Below are positions 1 through 8,672 of a stretch of 64,000 bases of DNA, in pieces. Origin of the DNA: Paraburkholderia piptadeniae. Its GTDB lineage: Bacteria > Pseudomonadota > Gammaproteobacteria > Burkholderiales > Burkholderiaceae. The translations under genes were made by a program, and so were the position numbers. The notes under the pieces were generated by a model. That model was not told the origin of the DNA, made no database searches, and saw nothing but the letters and a program-made list of their open reading frames with translations. The stretch's first letter is position 1. The number at the start of each line of letters is the position of its first letter. The DNA lies in contig NZ_CYGY02000052.1 in NCBI RefSeq assembly GCF_900007165.1, forward strand, positions 45,968 to 109,967, given 5' to 3'.

Positions 1-459
1 TCGGTCGAGAAGATTGAAGCAGCGGCAGACCAAGGTATCTCGCAGTTCGTGAGCCGCGAAGTGACGAAGCTGGACCGTCCGGAACTGACGTCGGCGAACG
101 TCATCGTGTCGGGTGGCCGTGGTCTGGGCAGCGGCGAGAACTACACGAAGGTGCTCGAGCCTTTGGCCGACAAGCTGGGCGCAGCAATGGGCGCCTCGCG
201 CGCAGCCGTCGATGCGGGCTACGTGCCGAACGACTACCAGGTCGGCCAGACGGGCAAGATCGTCGCGCCGCAGCTGTACATCGCGGTCGGCATCTCGGGT
301 GCGATCCAGCACCTGGCGGGCATGAAGGACTCGAAGGTGATCGTCGCGATCAACAAGGACGAAGAGGCGCCCATCTTCAGCGTCGCGGACTACGGTCTGG
401 TCGGTGATCTGTTCGATTGCGTTCCATCGCTAGTTCTTGAATTGAACGCGCATCAATGA
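1..459 (+). CDS. etfA: Electron transfer flavoprotein alpha subunit, C-terminal part (5' end outside window)
   Basis: This is the FAD-binding C-terminal domain of EtfA, which with EtfB passes electrons from acyl-CoA dehydrogenases to ETF-ubiquinone oxidoreductase. The reading frame is open from base 1, so the start lies upstream. Visible family motifs are [13 protein letters not shown], the [13 protein letters not shown] loop, and the C-terminal [22 protein letters not shown] and [10 protein letters not shown] blocks. The last dozen residues ([13 protein letters not shown]) look less conserved than the rest. An internal GTG at 49 is not a true start. The next gene begins 7 bases after the stop. 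Identity is very secure; whether this is the housekeeping copy or a second etfBA copy cannot be told from here. Confidence 0.95.
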   Translation, partial: SVEKIEAAADQGISQFVSREVTKLDRPELTSANVIVSGGRGLGSGENYTKVLEPLADKLGAAMGASRAAVDAGYVPNDYQVGQTGKIVAPQLYIAVGISGAIQHLAGMKDSKVIVAINKDEEAPIFSVADYGLVGDLFDCVPSLVLELNAHQ

Positions 460-466
460 ACGCACT

Positions 467-790
467 ATGCCGAATTGCCCGGAAACGCTATTGAATCAGA
501 TCGATATTGTCCGCCTGCATGGACTCGCGGTTGCCAACTCGGAAGACGCGAACCTGTGGCGCTGGTTCTCGCTGATGCTGCAGGATTCGCGCATCAGGTG
601 GCGCCTTGCGCATGGCAACTGGCTGGTTTCCGTCGACCATCGCCATGTGGCAACCGAAGCAACTTTCGATGAAGCGATGCGCGCCGCAAAAGCCCGCTTC
701 GATGAACCCGATAAACGGCGGCGACCTCGAATCACCACCACTGAACGCAATGAAACCCGGCTCGATTCGGGCCGTCATCCCTTGTTCTAA
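467..790 (+). CDS. Small protein of unknown function downstream of etfA
   Basis: A 107-residue soluble protein that I do not recognise. It follows the etfA stop by 7 bases, so it is probably cotranscribed. It has no signal peptide or membrane segment. It has a central tryptophan-containing stretch (LWRWFSLML near residue 30) and an arginine-rich tail. No Shine-Dalgarno sequence is obvious, which fits translation coupled to etfA. Codon use is GC-rich at third positions in most of the frame but weaker at the 3' end. The opposite-strand open frames over the same bases lack any family signal. Confidence 0.5.
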   Translation: MPNCPETLLNQIDIVRLHGLAVANSEDANLWRWFSLMLQDSRIRWRLAHGNWLVSVDHRHVATEATFDEAMRAAKARFDEPDKRRRPRITTTERNETRLDSGRHPLF

Positions 791-816
791 AGGCAAAAAA
801 AAAGGAGTCGATGAGT

Positions 817-2193
817 ATGAGCTTCCGCACTGTCAATCCGGCAACGGGCGAAGTAGTCAAGGAATATCCGCTGCAATCGGATGAAGACGTTTTTGCCGCG
901 CTGAGCGCTGCGGACAAGCGGTATCACGAGGACTGGAAGTTGAGATCGGTGGCCGAACGCGCCCGGATCGTCGGGCGGGCCGCGCAGATCCTGCGCGAGA
1001 AGCGCGACGAATACGCGCGCTATCCGACCCTGGAGATGGGCAAGGTCACGCGCTTCAGTTACCTGGAAATCGATCTGGTCGCCGATATCCTCGACTACTA
1101 CGCCACGCACGGCGAGAAGTTCCTCGCGCCGCAGCCCGTGCCCGGCGAGCCAGGCGCCACGGTTGTCGCGGAGCCGATCGGTGCGATTCTCGCCATCGAG
1201 CCGTGGAACTTCCCCTACTATCAGCTGGCCCGCGTCGCCGCGCCGCAACTGATCGCGGGCAACGTGGTGCTAATGAAGCATGCCGAAAACGTGCCGCAGT
1301 GTGCGCTCGCATTCGCGCGGCTGTTCGAGGAGGCGGGAGCGCCGGACGGTGTCTACACCAATATCTTCTGCAGCGTCGATCAGATCGCGAGACTGATCGA
1401 CGACTTCCGGGTGCGCGGGGTAGCGTTGACGGGCAGCGAGCGAGCAGGTGCCTCTGTAGGCGAACGCGCGGGGCGCAATCTCAAGAAAGTGATCCTCGAA
1501 CTGGGCGGCAGCGATCCCGCGTTGATTCTCGAAGGCGCGTCGCTCGACCTCGCGATCGAACAATGCGTGATGGGCCGCACGTTCAACTCGGGGCAGGGCT
1601 GTGTCAACATCAAGCGCGTCATCGTGGTGGGCAAGGAGCGCGGGGAGAGGATGCTGGCGGCGTTGAAGGAGCGGTTTGCGGCGCTCAAGGTGGGCGATCC
1701 CACGGACGAGACGACGGCACTCGGCCCGCTCGTCAGCGAACGCGCGCTGGAAGGGTTGCTCAGGCAGATCGAGGACGCGAAGGCGGCCGGCGCGCGGATC
1801 ATCCATGGCGGTAAGCGCGTCGAGCGCCCCGGATTCTATCTGGAGCCGACGATCATCACGGACATCGCTGAAGACAACCCGCTCTATCAGCAGGAAGCGT
1901 TCGGCCCGGTGCTGTCCTTCTATATCGTGAACAGCGAGGACGAGGCGATCCGGCTGGCCAACGGCAGCAAGTACGGCCTGGGCGCTTTTGTCTTCGACAC
2001 CGATGTCGAACACGCGAAACAGATCGCGTCTCGCATCGAAGCCGGCATGGTGTACATCAATTCCTGTTTCGCCGACTCGCCAGGTCTGCCCTTCGGCGGT
2101 ATCAAGAATTCGGGCTTCGGGCGTGAGTTGTCGGAACTCGGCATCGGCGAATTCCTCAATCGCAAACTGGTGCGGGTTGCCGGCGCTGTCTGA
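817..2193 (+). CDS. NAD(P)-dependent aldehyde dehydrogenase, succinate-semialdehyde dehydrogenase type
   Basis: This belongs to the aldehyde dehydrogenase superfamily and oxidises an aldehyde to the acid; the closest type is succinate-semialdehyde dehydrogenase. Seen are PWNFP near residue 130 (oxyanion and cofactor region), catalytic Glu228 in ILELGGSDP, and nucleophile Cys262 in NSGQGC, followed by the C-terminal PFGGIKNSGFGRE signature. I chose the second ATG at 817 (458 aa). The AAGGAG ribosome site ends about nine bases before it but only three bases before the ATG at 811. The gene could serve the CoA-transferase/crotonase operon downstream, but it lies on the far side of the LysR gene, so that is inference. 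Confidence 0.9.
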   Translation: MSFRTVNPATGEVVKEYPLQSDEDVFAALSAADKRYHEDWKLRSVAERARIVGRAAQILREKRDEYARYPTLEMGKVTRFSYLEIDLVADILDYYATHGEKFLAPQPVPGEPGATVVAEPIGAILAIEPWNFPYYQLARVAAPQLIAGNVVLMKHAENVPQCALAFARLFEEAGAPDGVYTNIFCSVDQIARLIDDFRVRGVALTGSERAGASVGERAGRNLKKVILELGGSDPALILEGASLDLAIEQCVMGRTFNSGQGCVNIKRVIVVGKERGERMLAALKERFAALKVGDPTDETTALGPLVSERALEGLLRQIEDAKAAGARIIHGGKRVERPGFYLEPTIITDIAEDNPLYQQEAFGPVLSFYIVNSEDEAIRLANGSKYGLGAFVFDTDVEHAKQIASRIEAGMVYINSCFADSPGLPFGGIKNSGFGRELSELGIGEFLNRKLVRVAGAV

Positions 2194-2238
2194 GACCGAC
2201 CGGCGAGCAAACGCAAGACGTCTATCGGGAGAACGGCC

Positions 2239-2646
2239 ATGCTGAATCGGAAAGGCGGCTGCCTGTGCGGCGCCGTACGTTACGTGTTAAAGGGCGAGCC
2301 GCAGGCCGCCGCGATATGTCATTGCACGCACTGTCAGAAGCAAAGTGGAAGCTTGTTCTCGTTCAATCTCTTTGTCAGAGAAGCCGACTACGAGCAACAG
2401 GGCGAGACGATGGTCTTCACAGACAGAGGCGATAGCGGACAGCCTTCGTATCGCCATTTTTGCGGGCATTGCGGCTCGCCTGTCATCACGAAAGCGGCGA
2501 TGATGCCCGGGCAGATCATCGTGAAGGCGGGCACGCTCGACAGCATGGAGGGGTTGCGTCCTCCTCAAACCGAGATCTATACCGACTGTGCCGTGGAATG
2601 GCTCGAACCGTTTGCAGGCACCAGGCGTTTTGCGCAGAATCCGTAA
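2239..2646 (+). CDS. GFA/CENP-V family zinc-binding protein
   Basis: A 135-residue member of the GFA family (glutathione-dependent formaldehyde-activating enzyme-like, CENP-V fold). The zinc-binding cysteines are visible: Cys8 and Cys10 in GCLCG, Cys27, Cys29 and Cys32 in CHCTHC, and Cys75 and Cys78 in CGHCG. Length matches the family. It starts 45 bases after the aldehyde dehydrogenase stop and is probably in the same transcript. Many members are annotated as carbon-sulfur lyases, but the substrate is unknown for most of them and is unknown here. Confidence 0.85.
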   Translation: MLNRKGGCLCGAVRYVLKGEPQAAAICHCTHCQKQSGSLFSFNLFVREADYEQQGETMVFTDRGDSGQPSYRHFCGHCGSPVITKAAMMPGQIIVKAGTLDSMEGLRPPQTEIYTDCAVEWLEPFAGTRRFAQNP

Positions 2647-2995
2647 ACGTTACGAATTAAAGGCTCAGTCGATGCTGCACCTCGATGTGAAGGCTCCGGG
2701 GTGCGTGGAATAGCGAGGGGTGGATTCGGTCATGATGCGTACGGGAGCATGAGGACGTCCGGAGAGCCCCATGAACCGCCATTCACTTCCCGGCGGCCTG
2801 AGCATCTGCAACGGGTCGGCAAGTACATCGCCCTCGACCAAAGACCGTCATTTCAGCGCGATTTGCGCGCAGTTCGAATGCCATTTGCTCCAGTCTCGTT
2901 CATCCGTGTTCCACTATCCGGCTAGTGGCAGCATCCCGGATCTTCCTTCGGGCATTTCGCGCCACAATCCGAATATCCTTCTACACGGACAGACT
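2647..2995. other. Intergenic region upstream of the LysR gene
   Basis: About 350 bases between the GFA gene and the LysR start. The LysR frame stays open upstream to an ATG at 2771, but the upstream residues show no helix-turn-helix or other domain match and would make the regulator unusually long. I treat this as leader or promoter DNA. I see no clear terminator or palindrome. Confidence 0.4.
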
Positions 2996-3880
2996 ATGGA
3001 ACGTCGTGCGCTGCTTCCTCCGCTGAATCCCACACGGGCATTTGAGGCGACGGGACGCTTGTTGAGCATCTCTAAGGCCGCTGACGAGTTGGCCGTCACG
3101 CCTGCCGCCGTCAGCCGGCAGGTACGCACGCTCGAAGCCTACCTTGGCGTCGATCTGTTCGAGCGAGTGAAGGGGAGGCTCGAGCTGACGTCGGCGGGAG
3201 CGCGGTATCTCGCGGAACTGATGCCGCTTTTCGCATCGCTGCGCGCAGCCACTGACAGCCTGCGCTCGCCCGAGCGACGTAGCCGCGTACTCAAGATCCG
3301 CTCTCCTGCGACCTTTGCGGTGCGCTGGCTGATTCCGCGTCTCGCGAGCTTTCATAGACTGCACGAAAATATCGATGTTCAACTGACGACATCCTCGGCT
3401 CCGCTGAATTTCGCGCGTGAAGACATCGACGGCGGCATCCAGTTGGGCGACGGCAAATGGCCCGGCCTGCGCGTGCAACGTCTGATCGCGAACGAGCTGG
3501 TGCCGGTCGCGGCGCCTTCCAGACAGGTCAAGGCCCGCTCGCAACTGCAGGGCGAAACGCTCCTGCATACGCTCGCGCGCCCAGAAGACTGGACGTTGTG
3601 GCTGAAGGCAGCGGGTCTTCCATTGAACGGGCGACGCCGTGAGATGCGCTACGAAACGTCGCTGCTCGCCTACCAGGCGGCCATAGAAGGGCACGGTGTC
3701 GCGATCGCGCAGAAGGCGCTGGTGCGCGGCGAGCTCGCAAGCGGCGCGCTGGTCGCACCATTTTCGTTCGAGCTCGATCGCGGGCATCACACTTACTACT
3801 TCGCGTGGCCGACGGGGCGTCCGCAATCGGAAGCGCTGGAGATTTTCCGCCGATGGCTGCTCACGCTGCTCAATGACTAG
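2996..3880 (+). CDS. LysR-family transcriptional regulator, GcvA-like
   Basis: A 294-residue LysR regulator. The winged helix-turn-helix is at about residues 15-65 (pattern RAFEATGRLLSISKAADEL then VSRQVRTLE), followed by a periplasmic-binding-protein-like effector domain that includes RWLIPRLASFH. The opening PPLNPTRAFEA resembles the GcvA/AmpR-type subgroup. The start at 2996 gives a typical length; an in-frame ATG at 2771 would add 75 unrelated residues. It is transcribed toward, and ends about 140 bases before, the CoA-transferase operon, so it is the likely activator of that operon. Confidence 0.9.
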   Translation: MERRALLPPLNPTRAFEATGRLLSISKAADELAVTPAAVSRQVRTLEAYLGVDLFERVKGRLELTSAGARYLAELMPLFASLRAATDSLRSPERRSRVLKIRSPATFAVRWLIPRLASFHRLHENIDVQLTTSSAPLNFAREDIDGGIQLGDGKWPGLRVQRLIANELVPVAAPSRQVKARSQLQGETLLHTLARPEDWTLWLKAAGLPLNGRRREMRYETSLLAYQAAIEGHGVAIAQKALVRGELASGALVAPFSFELDRGHHTYYFAWPTGRPQSEALEIFRRWLLTLLND

Positions 3881-4018
3881 CGATGGTGAGCCGATGCCCT
3901 TTTAACAAAAAGTCAACGATTCGTTTCGAAATTGTCGATTGTCCAAGATGCCGACGAATACGTAATCTCGTCGGCATGATTCGCTGCAGTGGCGAGTCAC
4001 GAGACAGGACAATCACAA

Positions 4019-5260
4019 ATGCCAAGAGACAGCCTCAACGGCGTGCGGGTGATCGATTTCTCGCATGTCCTCGCCGGACCGGTCTGCTCGATGACGCTCG
4101 CCGATCTCGGTGCGCACGTCGTCAAGATCGAGCCGCCCGATGGCGAGATCGGACGTCGGATCGGGCCGCCGTGGATAAGCGGCGAAAGCCCGGCCTTTAT
4201 CAGTGTCAACCGGAACAAATACAGCGTTGCGATCGATCTGAAAACCGACGCCGGGCGCCAGGCCGTTCGCCGCATGCTGCGGGAGGCGGACGTGCTGGTC
4301 GAGAATTTCCGGCCGGGCGTGATGGCGTCGATGGGACTCGACTTCGACTCGTTGCGGCAACTGAATCCACGGCTCGTCTACTGCTCGATCTCCGCATTCG
4401 GTCAGACGGGCACGAATCGTACGCGGCCGGGCGTCGACGGCGTGATTCAGGCCGTCAGCGGTCTGATGAGCACGCTCGGCACGACGCACGCCGAGCCGCT
4501 GAAAGTCCCGATCCCTGTCGCCGACATGATGGGCGGCTATCTCGCGTCGATCGCGATTCTCGGCGCGCTGCATCAGGTCCGCAGCGGCGACGGCGGGCAG
4601 CATCTGGACGTGAGTCTTTACAACGCGACGCTGATGCTGCAGCAGATCGGTTTCGCCGCGTTTTTCGCGTCCAGGAGCGAGCCGGAAAAGACCGGCAGTG
4701 CCGCACCTTATGCGTGTCCGAACGAAGCGTTCCCGACAGAGGACGGCTGGATGATGGTCGTCGCCTACCATCCGGAGCGGTGGCACGCGCTATGTGAGGT
4801 GCTCGCTTGCCCGGCGCTCGAAGCCGATCGGAGGTTCGCCACCAACGACGATCGCGTACGCCATCGCGCGACACTGCATCACATACTCGCCGCGCATTTC
4901 ATCGAACGGACTACGGCGGAGTGGATGAAGCGGCTCACGGCACGGGACATTCTTTGCGCGCCCGTGGCGACGTACCGCGATGTCGTCGAATCGGCGGAGT
5001 ACGGTGAATGCGGGCTGGAGCGGACGATCGATCATCCCGTCGCCGGCAGGATGCGCACGCACGGTTTCGCGCTTGGCCCGTCCGACCGCCCGGCCGCGCC
5101 GGACCTGCCCGCGCCGCTGACTGGCCAGCACACGATGCAGATGCTCGAGCGATACGGCTTCGCCGAAAGCGAGATAGCCGGACTGCTGAACGCGGGCGTG
5201 ATCCGCGTGGGCCGCGCACCGCACGAGACCCGCGACGACGACCGCAAGGTGACCGCATGA
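4019..5260 (+). CDS. CaiB/BaiF family (class III) CoA-transferase
   Basis: A 413-residue family III CoA-transferase that moves CoA between carboxylic acids. Evidence is the N-terminal RVIDFSHVLAGP motif, DLGAHVVKIEPP, DLK near residue 74, and Asp169 in PVADMMGGYL, which falls at the numbering of the catalytic aspartate in CaiB and formyl-CoA transferase. The ATG at 4019 has an AGGAC ribosome site; an upstream GTG at 3989 is less likely. Its stop overlaps the next start by four bases (ATGA), so the pair is translationally coupled. It probably activates an imported carboxylate before the two crotonases act. The substrate is unknown. Confidence 0.92.
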   Translation: MPRDSLNGVRVIDFSHVLAGPVCSMTLADLGAHVVKIEPPDGEIGRRIGPPWISGESPAFISVNRNKYSVAIDLKTDAGRQAVRRMLREADVLVENFRPGVMASMGLDFDSLRQLNPRLVYCSISAFGQTGTNRTRPGVDGVIQAVSGLMSTLGTTHAEPLKVPIPVADMMGGYLASIAILGALHQVRSGDGGQHLDVSLYNATLMLQQIGFAAFFASRSEPEKTGSAAPYACPNEAFPTEDGWMMVVAYHPERWHALCEVLACPALEADRRFATNDDRVRHRATLHHILAAHFIERTTAEWMKRLTARDILCAPVATYRDVVESAEYGECGLERTIDHPVAGRMRTHGFALGPSDRPAAPDLPAPLTGQHTMQMLERYGFAESEIAGLLNAGVIRVGRAPHETRDDDRKVTA

Positions 5261-6033
5261 GCGCCGCGATGATCCGAAGCGAACGCTGCGGGCAGGTCGC
5301 GCTCGTGCGTCTGGCGTCGGACAATCCGCTCAATCCGCTGACCGACGCGTTGATGGACCAGCTGATCGACGTCCTGCTGCGCAATGAAACCGACCCTCAG
5401 GTTCACGCGACCGTTTTGACAGGATCCGACAAGGCCTTCGCGGCCGGCGCGGACATCGTCGCGATGTCGAAGCTCGACTACGCGAGCGCGTTCTCGGATG
5501 ACTACATCGGCCGTAGCTGGGACCGCATCCGCACGGCCCGCAAACCGCTGATCGCGGCGGTGGGCGGCTATGCACTCGGCGGCGGCTGCGAGCTGGCGAT
5601 GATGTGCGACATCGTCATTGCCGCAGACGACGCGGTTTTCGGCCAGCCGGAGATCAAGCTCGGCATCGTGCCGGGCGCGGGCGGCACGCAGCGCCTGCCG
5701 CGTGCGGTCGGCAAATCGACCGCGATGCTCGCGTGTCTGACCGGCGAGCCGCTTAGCGCCAGCGAAGCATTGGCTTACGGCCTCGTGTCGAAGGTCGTCG
5801 CCCGCAAGCGGTTGATCGAAGAAGCGATACGCGTCGGAGAACAGATTGCGCGTCATTCGCTGCCGGTGATCGTCGCCATCAAGGAAGCGGTCAACCGCGC
5901 ATTCGAGTCGTCGCTCTCGGAGGGACTGTTGTTCGAGCGAAGGCTATTTCACGCGGGCTTTTCGTTCGCCGATCAGAAAGAAGGCATGGCCGCGTTTCTG
6001 GAACGCCGTCAGGCCGCATTCCAGAACCGGTAG
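5257..6033 (+). CDS. Enoyl-CoA hydratase/isomerase family protein (crotonase 1)
   Basis: A 258-residue crotonase. Both canonical hydratase acids are present: Glu112 in [11 protein letters not shown] and Glu132 in [16 protein letters not shown], with the oxyanion-hole region AAGADI at about residues 62-67. It therefore looks like a true enoyl-CoA hydratase that adds water to an alpha,beta-unsaturated acyl-CoA. It overlaps the CoA-transferase gene by four bases, and the following crotonase begins about 30 bases after its stop. An apparent longer frame from 5008 belongs to read-through over the CoA-transferase gene and is not the start. Confidence 0.92.
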   Translation: MSAAMIRSERCGQVALVRLASDNPLNPLTDALMDQLIDVLLRNETDPQVHATVLTGSDKAFAAGADIVAMSKLDYASAFSDDYIGRSWDRIRTARKPLIAAVGGYALGGGCELAMMCDIVIAADDAVFGQPEIKLGIVPGAGGTQRLPRAVGKSTAMLACLTGEPLSASEALAYGLVSKVVARKRLIEEAIRVGEQIARHSLPVIVAIKEAVNRAFESSLSEGLLFERRLFHAGFSFADQKEGMAAFLERRQAAFQNR

Positions 6034-6062
6034 TGGCCGGGAAACAATCAGGAGACTTTTTC

Positions 6063-6884
6063 GTGTCAGCTTATCCAAATGATGCCAGTTCACTGGTCGA
6101 GTCGTCCGTCGATGCCGGCGTGCTTACGCTCACGCTGAACAGCCCGGGCGACGGCAATGCGCTGACCGTCGCAATGGCGGAGGCGCTGTCGGGCGTGCTG
6201 GAGCAGGTCAATGACCGGCGCGACGTGCACTGCGTGCTGCTGCGTTCGTCGTCGCGGCACTTCTGCACGGGCGGCAACGTGAAGGACATGCAAAGCGGCA
6301 GCGATCTGATGAGCGGCAGCGTCGGGGAGGTACGCGATCGCCTGCTTCGCAGCCTGCACAGGATCACGCGCGCACTGATCGCGCTTGACGTGCCGTCGGT
6401 GTGCGCGGTCAATGGCGCCGCGGTCGGGGCGGGCTGCGATCTCGCGCTGATGTGCGACATCCGCCTGGCGAGCACGAAAGCCTTGTTCGCAGAAAGTTTC
6501 TTGCGGCTTGGGCTGGTGTCGGGCATCGGCGGATCGTGGTTCCTGGCGCGGATCGTGGGCTACGCGAAGGCGCTCGAACTGACGTTGACCAATGAGTTCA
6601 TCGATGCAGAAGCGGCGCGGGGCCTCGGCATCGTCTCGAAGGTGGTGCCGGAGGAGGCGCTCGACATCGAGGCCCGTTCGCTGGCGAAGCAAATCGCGCA
6701 AAACCCGCCGACGGCACTGCGCATGGCGAAGCGGCTCGTGCGCGAAGCGGCCGACGCTTCGCTGTCGACGACGCTCGACATGGCGGCAAGCATGCAGGCC
6801 ATTCTGTTGTGCGGCCACGAGCACAAAGAGGCCGTCGGCCGGTTTCTCGAGCAACAGGCGGCGAAAAAGCGCACACACATGTGA
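6063..6884 (+). CDS. Enoyl-CoA hydratase/isomerase family protein (crotonase 2, altered active site)
   Basis: A second, divergent crotonase of 273 residues. The oxyanion loop is HFCTGGNVKDM. At the first acid position it has Asp126 (GAGCDLALMCD) instead of Glu, while Glu144 (FAESFLRLG) remains. This suggests a different reaction from crotonase 1, such as isomerase, retro-aldol lyase or hydrolase chemistry. The GTG at 6063 is chosen because CAGGAG lies nine bases upstream; a GTG at 6033 overlapping the previous stop has no ribosome site. It is the third gene of the operon. Confidence 0.88.
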   Translation: MSAYPNDASSLVESSVDAGVLTLTLNSPGDGNALTVAMAEALSGVLEQVNDRRDVHCVLLRSSSRHFCTGGNVKDMQSGSDLMSGSVGEVRDRLLRSLHRITRALIALDVPSVCAVNGAAVGAGCDLALMCDIRLASTKALFAESFLRLGLVSGIGGSWFLARIVGYAKALELTLTNEFIDAEAARGLGIVSKVVPEEALDIEARSLAKQIAQNPPTALRMAKRLVREAADASLSTTLDMAASMQAILLCGHEHKEAVGRFLEQQAAKKRTHM

Positions 6885-6948
6885 TGCGCCGATACGGCCA
6901 CCGCATCGATCGCGCGAGGCCTCACAAACTGAATCAGAGGAGACGACC

Positions 6949-8322
6949 ATGTCCACGACTTCCGGAGCCCGCAATCCAAAGCCCGGCATGCTGCGGATCA
7001 TCGCCACATCGAGCCTCGGAACGATGCTCGAGTATTACGATTTCTTTGTCTATGTCGCGCTGACGTCGACCTTGACGCACTTGTTCCTTCCTTCGACCGA
7101 CCGGACGGTCGCGGCGATGGCGGGCGTCGCCACGTTCGGCATCGCGTATGTCGCGCGGCCGTTGGGCACGGTCATCTTCAGCCCGATGGCCGATCGGGTC
7201 GGACGCAAGAAGACGTTCGTCATCACGCTCGCGATCATGGGTGTCGCCACGGTGGGAATCGGCTGTCTGCCGACCTACGCGGCGGCCGGCGTGCTTGCGC
7301 CGATTGGCCTGATCACGCTACGCGTGTTGCAAGGCGTCGCGCTCGGCGGCGAATACGGCTCTGCGGTCGTGTACGTTATGGAGCATGCCCCCGCGGGCCG
7401 CAAAGGCATGGCGACCAGCGTGCTGCAGAGCACCGCGAGCGTCGGCCTGCTGCTGGCACTGGCGATCGTGTCCGTACTGAAGTTCGCGCTCAATGCATCG
7501 ACGTTCGAATCCTGGGGCTGGCGCGTCCCGTTCCTGATCTCGGCGCCGATCGTCGCGGTGGCGACATGGGTTCGGCTCGGCATGACCGAAACGCCCGTAT
7601 TCGCGGAGATGAAACAGGCTGGCCGTCTGTCGAAATCGCCGCTGCAGGACACCTTGTCGAGCGCGACGTCGTGGAAAGCGATTCTGGTGGCGATGTTCGG
7701 CGCCCAGGGCGGAACATCGGTGTCGCTCTACACATCGATCGTCTATATGCTGTATTTCCTGCAGAACGTGTTGAAGGTCGATCCTTCGCGCGCGAATCTG
7801 TGCCTCGGTGTCGCGATCGTCGTCGCCGCGCCGCTTTATCCCGTGTTCGGTCGTTTGTCCGACGCGATCGGCCGATCCCGCGTCATGTTGATCGGCATCG
7901 TGCTCTGGATTCTTGCAGCGTATCCGGCTTTCGCTGGCATCAGGACGAATGCGCTCGCGGGCGGCTGGGCGGCGGCGACGCTGCTCATCGCGCTGCTGGC
8001 CGTGTTGACGGCGATGATCATGGCGCCGTTGCCGGCGTTCATCGCCGAGTGTTTTCAGCCGCAGAGCAGGACAACGGGCTTCGGATTGTCGCAACAGCTC
8101 GGCAATGTGCTTTTCGGCGGATTCCTTCCGTTGATCAGTCTTTCGCTCGTCAATCTGACAGGCAACCCGCTTGCGGGCGTCGGGTATTCGATCGTGTCGC
8201 TGTTGCCCTGTCTGGCCGTCACGTTCTTCTGGGGACTGCGGCAGGACCAGCTCATCCGGCAGCGCAATCACGAGGTCCAGTGCGCAAGCCCTGCGAACGC
8301 GGCCCAGTTACCGGTACGCTGA
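6949..8322 (+). CDS. MFS transporter, metabolite:H+ symporter (MHS) type
   Basis: A 457-residue major facilitator with 12 predicted membrane segments. The SLGTMLEYYDFFVY opening and DRVGRKK loop are typical of the metabolite:H+ symporter family (ShiA, KgtP and ProP relatives), which import organic acids and related solutes. The ATG at 6949 follows an AGAGGAGA ribosome site. It closes the CoA-transferase/crotonase operon (65 bases after crotonase 2), so it probably imports the acid that the operon activates. The cargo cannot be read from the sequence. Confidence 0.92.
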   Translation: MSTTSGARNPKPGMLRIIATSSLGTMLEYYDFFVYVALTSTLTHLFLPSTDRTVAAMAGVATFGIAYVARPLGTVIFSPMADRVGRKKTFVITLAIMGVATVGIGCLPTYAAAGVLAPIGLITLRVLQGVALGGEYGSAVVYVMEHAPAGRKGMATSVLQSTASVGLLLALAIVSVLKFALNASTFESWGWRVPFLISAPIVAVATWVRLGMTETPVFAEMKQAGRLSKSPLQDTLSSATSWKAILVAMFGAQGGTSVSLYTSIVYMLYFLQNVLKVDPSRANLCLGVAIVVAAPLYPVFGRLSDAIGRSRVMLIGIVLWILAAYPAFAGIRTNALAGGWAAATLLIALLAVLTAMIMAPLPAFIAECFQPQSRTTGFGLSQQLGNVLFGGFLPLISLSLVNLTGNPLAGVGYSIVSLLPCLAVTFFWGLRQDQLIRQRNHEVQCASPANAAQLPVR

Positions 8323-8335
8323 GCCTGCGATGACA

Positions 8336-8365
8336 CGAGGCGCGGCATCTCGATTTCGCGCCTCG
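8336..8365 (+). terminator. Hairpin after the MHS permease gene
   Basis: A 9-bp perfect inverted repeat (CGAGGCGCG / CGCGCCTCG) with a 12-base loop, 14 bases past the permease stop. There is no T-run, so it may act as a weak or Rho-assisted terminator, or as a 3' stabiliser. Confidence 0.4.
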
Positions 8366-8371
8366 CGCCGT

Positions 8372-8560
8372 TCAGGCGAGACCGCTCATCAGCGTGTATT
8401 TCACGTGCACATATTCCTCGATTCCGTAATGGCTGCCTTCGCGCCCATACCCAGATTGCTTCACGCCGCCGAACGGCACCGAATCCGTGCCGACCGAGCC
8501 GGAATTCATAATCACCATGCCCGCCTCGAGGTCACGCGACAGCCGGACTTTGATGTTTCT
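8372..8560 (-). pseudogene. Remnant of a succinate-semialdehyde dehydrogenase gene (gabD-like C-terminus)
   Basis: The minus strand encodes about 55 residues matching the extreme C-terminus of GabD-type aldehyde dehydrogenases: LEAGMVIMNSG, then VPFGGVKQSGYGREGS and YGIEEYVHVKYTLMSGL, ending at a natural stop. Nothing resembling the catalytic Cys or Glu regions precedes it; upstream of about 8550 the frame runs into unrelated sequence and then the AraC promoter region. It is therefore a 3' relic of a deleted gene and not a functional enzyme. Confidence 0.75.
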
Positions 8561-8672
8561 CCATAGCTGTGACTGTGTGACAGGCGGCGTCGCACCGGGA
8601 TGCGGCATCCGCAGATCGCGCGTGCTAATCTTGGTCGGTTTCGGTTCCTGACAGGGCAAAACGGACAGTCAG

